Assembly: GCA_020746105.1 (NCBI GenBank)
Contig: CM036624.1
Coordinates: 26,496,084 to 26,560,083 of the forward strand
DNA: 64,000 nt
Reading direction: 5' to 3'
Source of the DNA: Trogon surrucura
Taxonomy: Eukaryota; Chordata; Aves; Trogoniformes; Trogonidae
The notes under the pieces were generated by a model. It was given only the letters and a program-made list of their open reading frames with translations, was not told where the DNA came from and did not search any database. Position 1 is the first letter of the stretch. The number at the start of each line of letters is the position of its first letter. Shown here piece by piece: positions 35,430-50,055 of this stretch. Both the position numbers and the translations under genes were made by a program.

Positions 35430-35665
35430 CTTGGATCCTGGACATGCTAATTAAGACTGAGATCACAAAACGTCTGGAAAAATCCTAGATGACAAACCTG
35501 AGCCAGTATAGCTTTATAAAAGGTAAAGATCTCAAGTGCGACGTTGTCTGGTGTACACATTTTCAGGGAAATTATGTGAAGAACAAATGGGGAAAGCTAC
35601 AGATGTAGCCTTCTTGGATTTCAAAACAGCTTCTGACAGAGTCTGGTACCATGGCCTGAATGGAT
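35430..35665 (+). mobile_element. Ancient CR1-like LINE remnant (reverse transcriptase segment)
   Basis: Translation in shifting frames gives pieces that line up with CR1 RT: IKTEITKRLEK, then SQYSFIKGK, then GKATDVAFLDFKTASDRVW. The last matches the [19 protein letters not shown] motif-A segment of the younger CR1 at 13.4 kb, including the motif-A aspartate, although F and K have decayed. Stops and frame changes interrupt it, and no CR1 3' tail is nearby. It is an old, internal fragment; its borders are approximate. Confidence 0.65.
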
Positions 35666-36343
35666 GAGCTTAGTCCATGTCTCTATATCTTAATTCACAT
35701 CTCCAAGCAAGGAAAAACTTGACTGGAGACAAGGAAAAGTGTATAAAGTGGATTAACTTATAGTGTCATACGCACACCAGCAGAATCCCATCCACAAGAG
35801 TCACTCTTCATGATCATGTTCTCGCCAGGAGACAAGAAGATGCAGCAGTGTTTCCCCATCTGTTTTGTGATGCAGGTTGCTCCAAACGAATCTCACTTGT
35901 GAATGCACCCCACGTCCCTTTGGGAGATGCTCCTGTGGTGGGGTGTGATGTTTCAACAGTGTCAGTGACTGGCCCATGGGAGTCCTTGGGAGGTTGGTGG
36001 AGTGTCTGAAAGACCTGCAAGCCTCCAGCATCAATAGGTTCACTATGCAACTTCCGAGGTGGGTGAAATCTCTTATTTATACTCTGGCCAGTACAAGAAA
36101 GGTTGGTCTGAAGCCAGGATGGTGAGATGTGGATTCTTTTTATTGTGAAAAAGGAGAAAAAAATCAGTCCTACAGTAGATTATTTTTAATAATAAAAAAA
36201 TTCACCTGAAATATGGTTCTGTGAGAACATGCTACCCAGAGAGCAGCTCCAATAAGGCACTTTTCTCAGGACCCTCATTCCTCAGTGAGATTAAGGTCAC
36301 TTGGGAGCAATAACTAATTATAAATTTTCCCACTTACCTCAGG

Positions 36344-36361
36344 AAGGTAGGTAGGTAGGTA
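36344..36361. repeat. (AGGT)n microsatellite, short
   Basis: Four to five tandem AGGT/GTAG units. Confidence 0.8.
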
Positions 36362-39300
36362 CAGCCCTTGGGAGCAGGACAGGAATTCCTCACTTGCTTG
36401 AGACATTTGGGTTTCCTGCCCTGGGTGACTTAATAAAACAACCTGCAATGTGATCAGTAATTCCATGTCAAGGGGTTCACCTGGTGTGTAGCAGTCTTAG
36501 AGAGAGGTGAGGGTACAGGAGAAAAAGTCTAAATAAATTCAAAGGATGTTAACATTTTCTGCGGAAAGTAATATTGCTACTTTTATGAAATGGAAAGGAA
36601 ATCAAAGCAGAGCTGGGTGATTTTTGCTGGTATTTGTGAGGTTGTGTTCTGCTCCCCAATATGTAAACAACTTTGTTCTTCATTTCATTTGGTGTGCAAG
36701 TGGTACTCATTTCTGATGAGATACCAGGTTTAAATTCTATAAATCCCAAAGTAGTAACAGTGCCTCATCAAATTCTGATTGAATTCAAATGGTGACCACA
36801 TTGAGACTGAATCTGTTAGGTTTACTTCCATTGAAAAATAACATAATGTGTAGTTCTAGCCTACTACAGAAGAAACTATTAGGGAAAAAAACCCAATAAG
36901 TAGAGGAAAAGCTACCCCTAACGCTTTAATCAGCATACTTACTGCCAAACTCTCTTATCATTTCTATTTTTCATCTTTCCTCTAGTTTTTCTCTCTTCTT
37001 GCCCTTTCTAATTGCTTTGTATTTTCTATGTCAGTGGTGGGAATTTATGGCAGAAGTAATGAGATCTTGCAGGTTACAATTCTGGCATACCTTTATATCT
37101 CAGTTCCTTTCCCCAGCTGTCCATCTCTGCTGCTTGTCTTTGGGACTACAAAGTACTCAGCTCCTCCACTGTACTGCTCATAAGTAGTTAGCAGCCAAAT
37201 CAATGTATAATGTCTTTCAGAATAAGAAGTGATTAAAAAAACACTGGGTTGCAACAGAATAAACAGAATCGCTATGAGCCAAATGGACACATCACAGGAC
37301 TGTGTATAGTGCGATACACTGTGTTCTTAGTACTGCAGAGTCACAGTTGCCATCCTCCGAGCCTGTCTGCAGTGCAAATCGAGTGTAAGGACAAGTGATG
37401 TGCATAGCTGTCACCTTTTGGAGAACATTTCTGATTGAAGGGCATGTGCTGAGCAGCATTAACTCTCTGCCTGGGGACACAAACAGCACTGCAGCCCCCA
37501 TCCTCTCACCTGGAGGGTCTGCTTGGCCAGGGGAATCAGACCAGCTTTGCTGTGTCTGCATGTTTCCTTGTGTTCCCTTCAAGGAACAGCAGTGAGAACA
37601 TGCGGGAACCTGGGACTGTGCTACTGATTTCATTACTTTTATGCGCTGTGCTTTCCAATTCTCTACTTACTCCTTGTAAGGGAAACGGAAAATGATAGTG
37701 ATCACTCTCCAAAAGTTGATTCTCCCATGTCTTCTCAAGTTGCCATAAACTCTGCTGCCAATTTAGAGAGGCTTGTTCTGATCAGAGTATGAGTTATACT
37801 TAACTGTGAGCTGCGGTGAATGATTCCACGGCTACAAAGCAGTGATGATTCACGTTGCAGTTTTTCACGAGTGCGATGTGTCTGCTAGCCCTACTCTAAT
37901 GCCTAAAGTAAACAGGACAGTCCACAAGCACACGGCCTGACTAAGATAAAAATAGACGTGTGAATAGGGTTAAACAACGATGTTAAGGGATGACACTTGT
38001 GCTGAGGACATCATGTTCAAGTTCTGCCATCAAGAGGAAAGGAGGATCTGGGTGACTTCTTCAACTTGCATGAGAGGGACTCATTCTTATTAGTTGGGAT
38101 TTCATCACAGCTATCGTTATGAGGAAAGTTTCTACTTATCTGGGGAAGATGAATAAGTAGATCCCCCACTCACTCCACCCCTGGATACATTAATTTATGC
38201 AGAACTTGTTTGTTGTCAGCTAGTAACTCTGTATGTGTAAGGCAATATGTGTGAGTCATTACACCACTATTTAACAAACTATTCAACAATGTGGGAGTTG
38301 CAGGAAAAAAATGTCACAGTGTACAGGCTCCACACTTCCCTGGCTCTTTCTTCACATGCCATTAAAAATGTACACTTGCAGTTAGAAGCTTTGCCCCTGT
38401 TTTTGATTCTGCCCAGTTTGACTGGAGAGAATTCAATTAATTATTTATAATTAACATAATTTTTGTATTTTAAAATTCCCTGTAGCCACAAAGACCTGAC
38501 AACTAATCAGAAAAATATTTGTAGTTTTATTAATAAAACATTAATACCACATATTAATAAATTAATAACATTATTAATATGTAAACAAAATCCTTGATGT
38601 ATTAAAGGACTAATCTGGCAAATTGTTTCTTAAGACAACATGACAAAGCATAAAAATACTTACTCGTTTTTTAAAAAATATCCCATGGCTATAAACTAGA
38701 CCATCAGAAGGCTTTATTGTCTTTTTACCCAACAAACACAAATCTCTTCTTCAATGTCAAAACTAGATGTTGTTATGCCAACATCCAAAGCTTTCAGCCT
38801 ACTCTGTTTCTCCAGATGGCATAACTTCCCAATTTATTAAAAACTCTGCGTGACGAATGTAACTAATTTGAATCTTTCTTGTTAAAAGTGTTATGGCACT
38901 CTAAACAGAAGGAAGAAGTTGGGCTTGTGGAGTGGTTAGAAAAAGCAAGACAGGATGAAGACTCTTTTTTCAGCAACCTGAAGAGAATTTGAAAAATAAC
39001 AAAAATGAAAATTTTTATTAATAGCCAACCTCTGGTTGTTTTTGAAATATTAGTAATGGGCATAAATTGTTATTCAGTAATAACTGAGTGGTACATAGTA
39101 AGTTTCTGTACTCACTAGAAGCTGAAAAAGCTTCATTTACTACTGTTTTTAATGGTGGTATAGCGTATTAGTTGCACTGCTGCAGCACTCAGGGTGAAAT
39201 GCCAAGAGCAGGATGTTCCCTAACTATCCATGTTGCATTTTTCTTGTGGGATCTTGGGGTTATCAGTAGATATAGACTGAGACATAAAGTTCAGAAGGCA

Positions 39301-42300
39301 TCAGTGAGAATTCCTTTGAAGTTTTTTTTTTTTACTGGAACCTAGTTCTCAATTATTTATATGTATTAAACTATAAAGAAAAAAGATTTCCTGAAATAGT
39401 CTGAAAGGTGTGATGAAGATTTATGTAACTTCCCGTTACACATCAGAAATACAGCTGAAATACAGTTTTATTTTTCCACTTATTATTTGGTGTGAAAATT
39501 CAGTTGCTGCTCTCTGTGTTGATGCCATGCTTTTTTTTTTTTCACCTACTTCTTTTTTCTTTTTTTTTTTATGTGAAAAGAAATGGGATTTTTGATTCTC
39601 TTGAATGTTCAGGAATGTATTTGGGCACTGAAGCCATGGAGATCTTTTTTTACAATGATCACCTCAGCTTCATGTCATTATTCTTGGTGAGAAGATAAAG
39701 GGGTTTGCTTTCAGTTATGTATCAGTAATCCCACTTATGATAATCTACAGATGTTAAATGGTACAGCAGTAACAATAGACAAAGAGATTCACATGGTTTT
39801 CATTTTTTTAAATAAGATTCGAACTCAGTCACAAAAGACCCTTTGAGCTTTTATAGATGAAATGCAAATGCCCTCAGAGCATAGAGAGCTGTATTTTTAA
39901 GGCTCCAAAGGCCAGATAACCCCTTTGACATCCAATTTCCATCAAAGCGAGCTAGCATTCTTACCACCACAAGCTGTGGCAGTGGTGTGCTAGACAGTAA
40001 GTACGGAGCAATATTTATTTCTTGTGCCTCGAAGGTAAAAATGTTGAATATATTTCAGACCTGTACCTCCATTGCTTAACTTGTGGTTTCTTGGGAGGAA
40101 GAGCCCAATTTGTGTAACAGCAGTTTATAGAAGGTCAGAGTCCAAGTTGTGAAAACCATAAGGAGCTAGAAGAGAATCCCTTATCTGGATGTTACTGGCA
40201 AAATGCTGCCCATAGCAGCATACTTACACCTTAGCCACAGTTGTGCCTTCTAAAGCATTGACTTATAATTTGTTATCTGCTTTGAAACAATTTGTTGAAG
40301 ACAAGAAATTACTTAATTTGAGCTGGTACAATGAAGATAAGTAGGTGGATAAGTATTAATAGAGTTTTAAATTGCAATTAAAACAAGGGAAGCATGATTA
40401 AATGTGCAGAAATATTGTATTGGATTTGATTGTGTTCTCACAGTGATAGAAATAAAAAGCACTTAATGGAAAAAGAAAACCATCCCAAATAATTTAAGGA
40501 TATGTCAACACTTCACACTCCAGTGTGCAGTGGAGTGACACTTTATTTAACTTCAAATACTGTAGCAGGAGTGTCAGAAACAATGTCAGTGAAACATGAA
40601 GCTTTGCAAGGCAGGCATGCATGTTGTAAAGAAATTCAAGAGACGGCCTTGCATTTGTTCAGGAAATTGGCTCATAGTAAATGCACGTGGTTCAAATGAA
40701 CATGAAAGAAATAAGTATACAGTGAAATTGGCCAATTGGGTTCTATATTTTAGTGGAATTAAAATGCTGGAGTTATGTGTAATCAGACATCAAAGTCGTA
40801 TCATACAAATGATACACAATCATATTACTTAGCAGTAGATTTAATAATTGCAAGAGAGATAAAATTTGCTTGCAAACCCTTTTCATGTAATCTAATACAG
40901 ACCTCTTGTTAGGCTGTGTTATGTGGGGCAGGAGTTTAGATGATGTTCCTAGCTTAAATGACTGAAGAAACCTGCCTGTCTTTGGTTATTAGTTTGCTAT
41001 AAATATGAAACAGCAGTGTAATGTTGAATGCTGAACCTGGAAGGAAAGAACCAGCAAAAATGCAGATTAGAAAATAGTGGTGGCCAGTACTTGCTGAGCA
41101 GAGACATATATTCTGTCTTGAGATCAGGCAGGGATTAGGATGATGTGGGACAGGTCAGCACAACTGAGCGGGGGTTCATAGCATCTGGGGCAGATCTCCA
41201 AATGGGCAGGCAGGGTAAGAGTCGTTCAAGGTGGTGTCATGAGCAGCTGCATGCATCAGGTTCATGCAACACGATCTCCATTCTGAAATAGCTTTGTGGC
41301 CCAAGTGTGAGGTTTACAATCACCGATCCCATTCCTTTCCTGGTCCTTGTATGGCAGGGGAGGTAGGTGAGTTGGGCAATGGATTCAGCGACCTTGAATT
41401 CTCATGAAGGATGTTTATTGTCTGTACACGTGTTTGCAAAGAGGTGGTGGCCTTGTCTGTGGGACCATCTGTGGGATTCCATGAGAACTCAAAGTACGAC
41501 CGGTTGCATTTGCTGTAATATGAAACATTAACCTTTTGGTTGAAAAAGTCATGTTGGATGGCTTCCTGAAGAGAGTATTTTTGGGAAAAATTCAACTGAG
41601 GCAGTTCAGCTGTCTGTGGAGATGGGACTGGGGAACGATATGTGATTTGGCTCACAGCCGGTGGGAAAAATAGCAAAGGATTGTTTTGTGGTGCTATCTA
41701 CATGTAGCGTAAACTTTGGCTGCAAAGGGAACACTAATTTAGGCATTTTCTGAGTGCTTAACTTTGAAACCTTCATATCTTTAATGAAGATTTTTCTTAA
41801 TTGTGTATGTGATAGAGAAGATCGCCATCATAAAAACCTGGATGAACAGAAAATCCCATCAGAAATAAGTTGAGAAGGTGTTCATCAGCTAGAAAGTAGA
41901 TAGCCTTTATTTGGGCTGTATCCATTCTGAATTCCTCTGGGACCGCTACACACTTCTGCCTTTGATGAAGGGAATGCTATATGAAGTTCCCATGAAAGGT
42001 TCAGGTTGTGGGAGAAAGCACAATGGTGTAGTGTGGGAAATGAGGTGGTGTGGAGCATGGGTTACACAGCTGCACGCAAGTCCTGGTCCTTGAAACACTG
42101 GTTGCTGGAAGCCTGAACTTCCAGACTGTGGTATAAAAATACCTATTCTTGCAACACTGAGTCAAATTATTTAAGCATTGTTTTTCTACTAGGAGTATAT
42201 CTGTAGATAAACAGATGTGCACACACATATGTATGTTTAGCACAGCATAAAGGTTTTAATTTATAGGAGTTGAAGAAAGCGCCAAGCCTTGCACTTCCCT

Positions 42301-45300
42301 TTATAATTATTAAAATGTCTTGGATATCAAGAGAGGGAACAAATTCTATGTGCAACAATTAATTATGTGGAAATAATCTGTACCAGTAAAGCATATAAAT
42401 AAAAAATCACACTGGTACTTTTATTTGTGCTGAGGGAAGAACAAAGCATTTCTGTTCTCTGTAAGAAGGAGCATTTTTTTCATTTTAGCCTGACATATTA
42501 TCCTCATCAGAAATACTTCTATTACTTATGTTGTAAGTTCATCTTGGAAAGTTATTTTAACTCTGCCCATTCCTCCTTTAAGCGTAGCTGTTTTCTACAG
42601 CAGGATGAATAGAAGACAGACTTTTCTTCTCCCAGACCACTCTTTAGAAAATTGATGCTCCCATCTTCATTCAGACTTTTGAACAGAATTATTCTTCTGA
42701 AATGCAGCGGGAGAAAAATGGAGCTGCCTTCAAGCTAGGTAGCATTTATTATATTAAACCATAATTGTTAAATTGTTGAGAGCTTGCTTTCAGATATGGA
42801 GGATGAAGAATTCATTCAGTTCTTTGTTTGAGAGAATTCCAACTTCATTCCTCTATCTTCTTGAAGAGACTGCATATTACCATGAAAAATGTTTGGGTTT
42901 ACTTGGGCAGAAAAGGAAATGAAGATGAGTTTCCCTCACCTTAGGTGAAGGCTGCACTATGGATGTATTTGAGTAATGGAATATGGGCTAAGTGAAGAAG
43001 CAGCTCTTCCTTCAAGTTGTTCCAAGAGAATTGCAACAGCCACTGATACTTGCATGGTGTTTGATCCCATACCTCTGTATTGATCGTATTGTAAAACTGC
43101 ACAGAGGATCAGAGAAGGACATAAGCAGTAAAATGCCTGAGCTTTGAAACTTGATCAGCTTCATCCACCAGCTGGAGGCCAAGGAGATCTTTCTGCCAAA
43201 GCTGAGGCTTCTGGGTGTTGGTGGAGCAACGAAATGCTGGTAAAGTGAAGGGTTTTTCAGGATTGCGACATTGAATTTGTATGACTGAAATCCATTTTTG
43301 GATCTTTATGTAGTCTTTCAGGAAACTCCTGAAAGTCTTTGCCCCTCTGTAAGGACGAATATGACAATTTCTGACAGCAGATAGATGCAGTTCTTAGCCG
43401 GGATTACACCCTGCTGAGCAACAGAAAGCAGAGGTGCATAAAACTACTGGCGAATATTACTCTGTTTCCTATATGGGCATTTAAGTTCATGAGCCGTACT
43501 GATGCTACACAGGCCAGTATTCAGTCTCTGCCCATAGGGCAAAGTAAAATGACTCTCAAAATTAGGCAAGTACTCTGCAGAGAGCTTGTGTGCTGGGTTT
43601 CTTTCCTCTCCTGCTCCAACAAAATGTTCCCCATACTTTCTACCCTGTGGAGAAGAGCTTTAATCTTAAGCTGCCGTTCTTCTCTCTCTCACCATGTGCC
43701 TGGGGCTTCTGGGGCTTGCTCCGTAATCAAGATTACCAGACAGGACACTTTTGCTTAGATGATGGGCTATGTAAGTTTTATTAGTGTTACACTGAAAAAT
43801 GTGTTACAAAACACATTCCTGAAATGTAACGCATGTTGTGACTGAAATTGGTTTATGTCCATAGAAGTATAGAATTATTAGTGATTTTCAACACTATTTT
43901 TATTATACTTTCTAAAGTTATAGGATTCTATCAGTTATTTAAAGGATTTAGTCAGATTTATTAACACGTTTTAAAGTTCATTGGCTGAGTGAGAAAGTAG
44001 GGGTGAAATTCCTGTGAGCTAGACATTAACTGAGCTGTCTTAGTAATGGACTTGTCATACTAATAATTACTTTTCTTCATCAATGTCAGAACTTTGCTTA
44101 TGAAATCTAGAGGATTTTGTCTAATGAAATGAGGAAGCACAGAAAAAATTACTTAGTGCATACGTTTATGAGAGACGCTATCTTTTGGTTGATCTACTTT
44201 ACGTACTATGTATTCGTTATAGCTTTCATCTGCTAATGGCTTACGCTATTTTCCCTTTCAAATTCTACATCACAAGATTATCGTAAGTGGTTTATCTTCT
44301 TAGATTTATTTTACCTAGATGGCAATAATTTTGTTATGTCTATTTCCTTCGGGTTTTTCTCTTTTGGAGTTTTTGTGGTAGTTGCTGTTTTGTATTTCAG
44401 TTTCCAGGAGATTGTACACATGAAAAAAACCAACCCCCAAACCAAAACAAAACAATTGAGTGTAAATTTCTTTCCCGTCTGCCTTTACAGTCCCATCAGG
44501 AAGAAGTTCATAGCTCAACAGATGGAGTCAGTACAAACTAATCACTACATCTGTTAGATTTAGAAATTATGACAGGTCCAGCTCTGTGCCAAGGAAGACA
44601 CAAAACCTTATGAAGCCAGAGGCTGACGGATAACTGTAGAGAGGGGATAGAAACTTGTTATCCATGAAGAAAGATGAGATCATGAAATTGAGGGGCCATC
44701 ACTTCATTTTGTTAGTTTTGTTCCAGTCTTAAAATTCCTCATGTGAGGAGGAGCAGATGAAGTCTGCCAGGTGGTGCCAGGAATAGCTGGAGATGTGCTT
44801 TGTGGCTCAGCTATTTAAAAAGAGAAAATTGGCTTCTTCTTCCAAAGTCCTGAAAGAGTCTAGAGCAGAGCAAGAAAACAAGCTGTTGGTCATATTTTCC
44901 AACCAATCCACAGGTTTAATGTGTAAAACAGGAAAATCCCTCTTCATGAAATTATCCACAAGAACATCATATCATTTTTAGGATGGCTGAAAAGTTCTGA
45001 ATTAAATAAAAACAATCAACTGCATATTTATGTAAAACAGAACAGAAAAAAAATATTTAGACCTGGTTAATGATCCAGAATATTTTATTGGACACTGTAT
45101 CAACAATCAAAGGAAGGGAGGTTAGGAAACTTGACATAATATGTAAACAGAGCTGTACCACGGCAGCTGTAAGAAGATAGTTTCTTCTTCCTTTTTGAAA
45201 GAGAATGGGAAAATGTAGTGTGAAATTGCTTTGACCTAATTTTATTTTAGGATTCTTTTGCGTAATCTGGAAACTATGTATTCAATGTAATGTTGTCTTT

Positions 45301-48300
45301 GTATAGCATCTGTATAATAATGTTCCTGGCAAACACGAAAGAGGTAGGATATGGATAGCCATGTAATACCTAAAACTTTACTGACTGTGCACCTCTTCAA
45401 GTTTGACATTTTAGAGGTAAATTCCAGTAACAAATATTACTGAGCAAATTTGGCTGGGAAATGTCACATGCCTTTTCTAATTTTCGTCTCTCTAATTTCT
45501 TGATTGTGTATGTCCTCTGTGGTGTGTGAAGTGCAGGTGTGTTGTCCAAAAGATAGGCGTTTGGAAATTCCCTGCTTCACTGCAGCTAAATTTCAGTGTA
45601 ACTCTATAATAACTTGTGAAATAAAGTATAAAAAGTGCCTCTTTGAAGTATACTCAGGTGTCTCCTAATAACTGCACATGCAACAGCATGTGGAAATTCT
45701 ATCAGCTGGGAGATACCTGCTTAATTTTGTCCACAAACTAGGTAGTATAGAATTTTAAGTGTGAGTTTAGAGGTCAAGGAGTATATTAGTAGATGTATTA
45801 GAAAATATTTGGCCAATGTGGTCCGTTGCATTGATCTGTCAGTGTACATATGATGTGGTACAAATAGCTTTTAATTTCCTAACTTATGAATCTATACATG
45901 AGTATTGTTAATTGTTGATATTCCTAAAAGAAAAGATTTAATTGTGAGTTTTTAACATAAGTTTGTAAGGGAGAACTTCTAAACCATTTGTGAATTTAAA
46001 GAAGCTCCATGGCATTCAGAGCAATAGTATCAGACTTCTGCTTCTATTTTTCAAGTAGTATTTATTTTCCTTGAAGATGTTAAGAGTAAAAATTCCTCAC
46101 ACAAGTAAAAGTTTTAAAAATCTAATTTGTTTTTCTCTCTTGCACCTTTTCTAAAAAGTAATACTGCTGAAGGGTGTTGAGCAGTACCTCATAAGCAATA
46201 CACACTTGCCTTGGGTTTCAGTGCTTTTGCTAGTGTGCATGTTCTCCCACCACAGCCAGCCCCACAGTTCCCCACCAGCGGTTCTTTAAAGGAGCAATTC
46301 CTCACATCTTTGTTTTCTAGGTACACATCATGTTAGCAACAGCTAAGGGCACAATTTCAAATTCTTACAAGCACTCCATTACCAAAATTACCAAGGTACT
46401 GTTACGGTATGATACCTTGCCTCGTGGGAGGAAATGGGATGTTCTAGAACAGCCTCAGAGCTGTCAGAAGAAGATAAATCCACAAGTTCTTCTGCTCAGT
46501 TGTTTAAATATGCTCTATGTTTGTTCTCATTTGAGATCACCACCTCCAAATCAGTATCCATTCCTTCCTTCTTTCTCAGTTCTGGGAATAAAATTTATTT
46601 TGAGCTGCTTGTGTCTATCTGGACCTTATGCTAGCATCTGCATTAAGTGTTTGCTGTTGTATATCCAATACAGTATTATCAGCCCAATGTGTGGACCCAC
46701 ATCGTTTGAATTTTTTCGCATTACTTTTCCTCATTATTTGCATTTTCTCAATAATGTGCCCAGACTTCTCAAACAGTGCCTTCCTGTTGTAAATTTTCAG
46801 TTAAATAATTCTTCAGCCAATGACATTTGTTGATTTAGGAGAAAGCTTTGTACTTTTTTTCAGTTTGTAAAGATGTGTGCTTTAGCACGTTCATAAAGGT
46901 GGATCAACTAATTCTGTCAGAGGACTGGAATAACACGTCTCAAATTATACTTTGCTTTAAAACCCTTAAATTTGTGCCACTACGTGATGGTGTGCTATCA
47001 GATCTGGCAAGTACTTTGTTGTAGTGTCTTCCAGGTTTGAATCTGTTTTTAACTGAGACTTTAAAGTGGTTAAAAAAAAAATCTGCTAGAAAGCATCAGT
47101 GGACATCTTAATTGTTGATACTTATTGTGCAGAAACAATATTATGAATTCCAGACAACCAGGGGTGATAGAAATGTGCAAAGGTCAGCCATGATATGGAA
47201 ACTTCTTGTCATTTTGGCATATTTCTTTGGCTTGGACATTTGAGTCCACTTACTCTGAAGCCAAGAATGTGTACCTTTAAATTTAAATGTTGCACTGCCT
47301 TTCAGATGTAGTCCATTTATCTTCCGCTGTAATGTTATTCACTAGTTCTCCGAAAAATTCCTTGGAGTTACTGTTACTCTTGTTATCCTTTCTGTTTATG
47401 CTGTGAAAAGTCTGTTGATATTCCCAAATTCTTGCAAAGCAATGGAGTCCTTTGAAGCCTTTGCATTTTCTCCAAATACAGGAGTTTGTTTAATGATGTT
47501 TTACCCTTCTGTTTTGTTTTACAGTCTTGAAGACTGAAGATCACATTTCTGTCTTTATCTCCACATTATTTTGATTTTTTTTTCTTGTCCTTGGTTTCAG
47601 GATACCGTTCAGCCTTCAAACTCTACTAACTTTTGCTTGCCAACAAGTAATTCCTAAGTTTTCTAGTCCTTCTGAATGTCCTGTTGTAGACCCAAACTGT
47701 AATACCGTCTGAAAGAGCTCAGCCCCACAAAGACTAACTACTTTTAAAATAGTCACAAATTCTACTTCGTTTTTATACTTTGTTTAAAATGTCCTTGTGA
47801 CTTTGAGTGAGGTAGATGTCATATGTCAGTATACAGTACAGCAGTTATTTGTCTGACTAGACTGAGGCCTACCAAAAACTGTTTCAGAACTAGCAATATC
47901 CAGAAATAAAATTACCTTCTGCTTGTCTTCCTTCTCGCTCACTCCTGTTGCCTGCTGATACAACCTCTGCTTTAGCTCTCCCCATATTTCCTGGCATGTT
48001 AATGCTGCTGGGACCATTTTTCTTTTTTTTTAAAGAGAAGTCTTAGCTTACTTTTGCCTACTGCAATACATTTTTCCGTAGTTTCCCACAGGTCTGATGG
48101 AGCTTTGCTTCAAAGGGAACTTATCCACTGAACTTCTGCTGCTCCGTGAATGATGACCTTTTACTATTGCTGTCTCTGTCCTCTCCTGCTTTCTTCTTCT
48201 GTTTTGTTTTCTGCCTGTGATTTTGGTTTTTATTCAGTGTACAGAGGAGATGGGGATGACATCGCTTGACAGATGGGGAGAGAACTTCACCTTTAAGATG

Positions 48301-49250
48301 TGAATTTATACCAACCTCAACATCCGTGAGTGTTCCATGTAAAAAGGAGCAAACAATCACCAAGCAAGCCAGTCTCAGCACAAATAATCTCCTGTGGAGA
48401 AATGACATGTAATGGAATTAGACGAGGTTGTCAGACACATCTGTGAAAGTGTTTACATGACGAAATAAATTAGTAAAACCATAACAAGGCAAGGCCAATA
48501 GAAAATTACTGAGTCTGGTTTTACTTCTTGTCTCTTTTTGAGGTTAGAGGAGAAAGGTGGCCTCTAATAGCAATGGCAAAGGCATGAAACTCACATTACA
48601 AATTTGTGCCATATGTTTTCTAATGCTTGAATATAACACTTTAACACCTTTGGGTGTGGAGGTTCTACTGCTTAGTGAATGTCTGTCATGGAGATCATCA
48701 AGTTTCTAACCAAATTGAACCACAAGGCTGTGATCAGTGAACTGATGAGCAGAATGCAGACATTTGAAACAACTGCCTTTTGCTTGCTTTGTTATGGTGA
48801 TAGGATTTATATTTTGTGCAAGTATTCTCACAGATTTTTTCTTGAGAGTTTCTCTATGCCAGTACAGCACTGTGTGCTTTTTTTCAATAGGAAATTTCAT
48901 GTGTTTGGTGTGGCTGGTTCAGTAAGCGTGTTTACTCCTCTTTGTAAATTAAACCTGGCTTATACTTCCAGTCAGCTCTGAGCATCCTACCCTCCCTCTT
49001 CCTCTCCACAGGTAGCATCTCTCATTTATGGTAGGGACCAGAATGAAATGAAACTGCAGTGATAAACTATTTTTTTCTCTGTTTAACTGCTCACTTCCCT
49101 TATTTTCTCCTTTCTCTTCTTTCATGTTCTCTCTCTCATAATTTCTCTCCTTCATTTTCATTTCCCTTCTTCTTAGAAGTTATAAAGATATTGTCCTTCA
49201 GGACCAAAGGACAGCCATAGAAGAAGGAGGAAAAAGATACTGTAACTCCT

Positions 49251-49280
49251 TTATATATATATATATGTATTTATATATAT
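49251..49280. repeat. (TA)n-rich simple repeat
   Basis: TA dinucleotide run broken by TGTATT, followed by a T-rich stretch. Confidence 0.8.
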
Positions 49281-49891
49281 TTTTTATTTTTTTCACTTAT
49301 GTATTCTCTTCCTCAGGAACAGAGCAGGAAAAATATAATATATACCTATACATATACATAGATACAGAAGATAAACTGGGCATTGAGTAGTTTGACACCA
49401 CGTTTGTTTTTAAAACATACACTTATTGGTCAGATACTGTCTTCTTCATTGTAAAAGTCTGATGGTCGGTTCTTGCTCTCACTCCACTCTGATCTAGATT
49501 CACATGTTTCCCTGGGATTTAGTGTGTACTCTGGGTCTTACTGTTCACAACAGGTTACTCTTTTTCTTTAGTAGTATGTGGCTTTCATTTCTTCCTTGCT
49601 ATTTAAGCATAATTCCTAGGCATTATGTCTTACAATTAATTTGTTATTTCTAACAGACATGATGGATAGTTACAGTGTTTATGGTAATGCTGTAGTAGAT
49701 AATATAGGGCAATATGGTCTTATGCAGAAGTATCCTGAAACAACACAAACACATGCTTCTTTCTAATTATGAAAAAAAAAAAAAGCATGAGTTATTTTGT
49801 TTTTTGATCTTTGATTTCAGTGTTCTGGCCCGGCAGTAATTTAATGTGTTATAGTAGGTACTTTTAAAATGAGTGAAAGTTTCCAAGGGCG

Positions 49892-50055
49892 TAGAATCAA
49901 AGAATGTGTTGGGCAGGAAGGGACCTTTAAAGGTCATCTAGTTCAACTCCCCTGCAGTGAGCAGGGACATCTTTAACTAGATCAGGTTGCTCAGAGCCCC
50001 ATCAAACCTGATCCTGAATGCCTCCAGGGATGGAGCCACCACCACCTCTCTGGGA
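49892..50055 (-). mobile_element. CR1 LINE 3'-end fragment, older subfamily
   Basis: On the minus strand it reads CCAGAGAGGTGGTGG..., then the 3'UTR (CTGCTCACTGCAGGGG, AAAGGTCCCTTCCTGCCC) and a single degenerate tail unit (ATTCTTTGATTCTA). The 3'UTR differs from the copies at 4.5 and 14-15 kb, so it belongs to another CR1 subfamily. It is strongly 5'-truncated. Confidence 0.88.

Larger units (their letters stand above)
35666..49891. other. Long intergenic region, no gene recognised
   Basis: About 14 kb with no supported exon or RNA gene. A tetranucleotide run (AGGT)n sits at 36344-36361 and (TA)n at 49251-49280. The longest open frame (46330-46833, 167 codons, +) is AT-rich with Cys, Leu and Phe composition typical of chance, and shows no domain. 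Conserved non-coding elements may exist but cannot be seen without alignment. Confidence 0.5.

Noticed and set aside
35801..36050. Two overlapping minus-strand frames of about 80 codons near the old LINE remnant
   Set aside because: Not matched to any LINE or cellular protein I recognise; overlap in different frames argues for chance.
41320..41676. 118-codon minus-strand frame
   Set aside because: No domain, no paired splice sites evident, composition near random.
46330..46833. 167-codon + strand open frame
   Set aside because: Biased toward residues expected from AT-rich DNA, no recognisable domain, no splice or promoter context.
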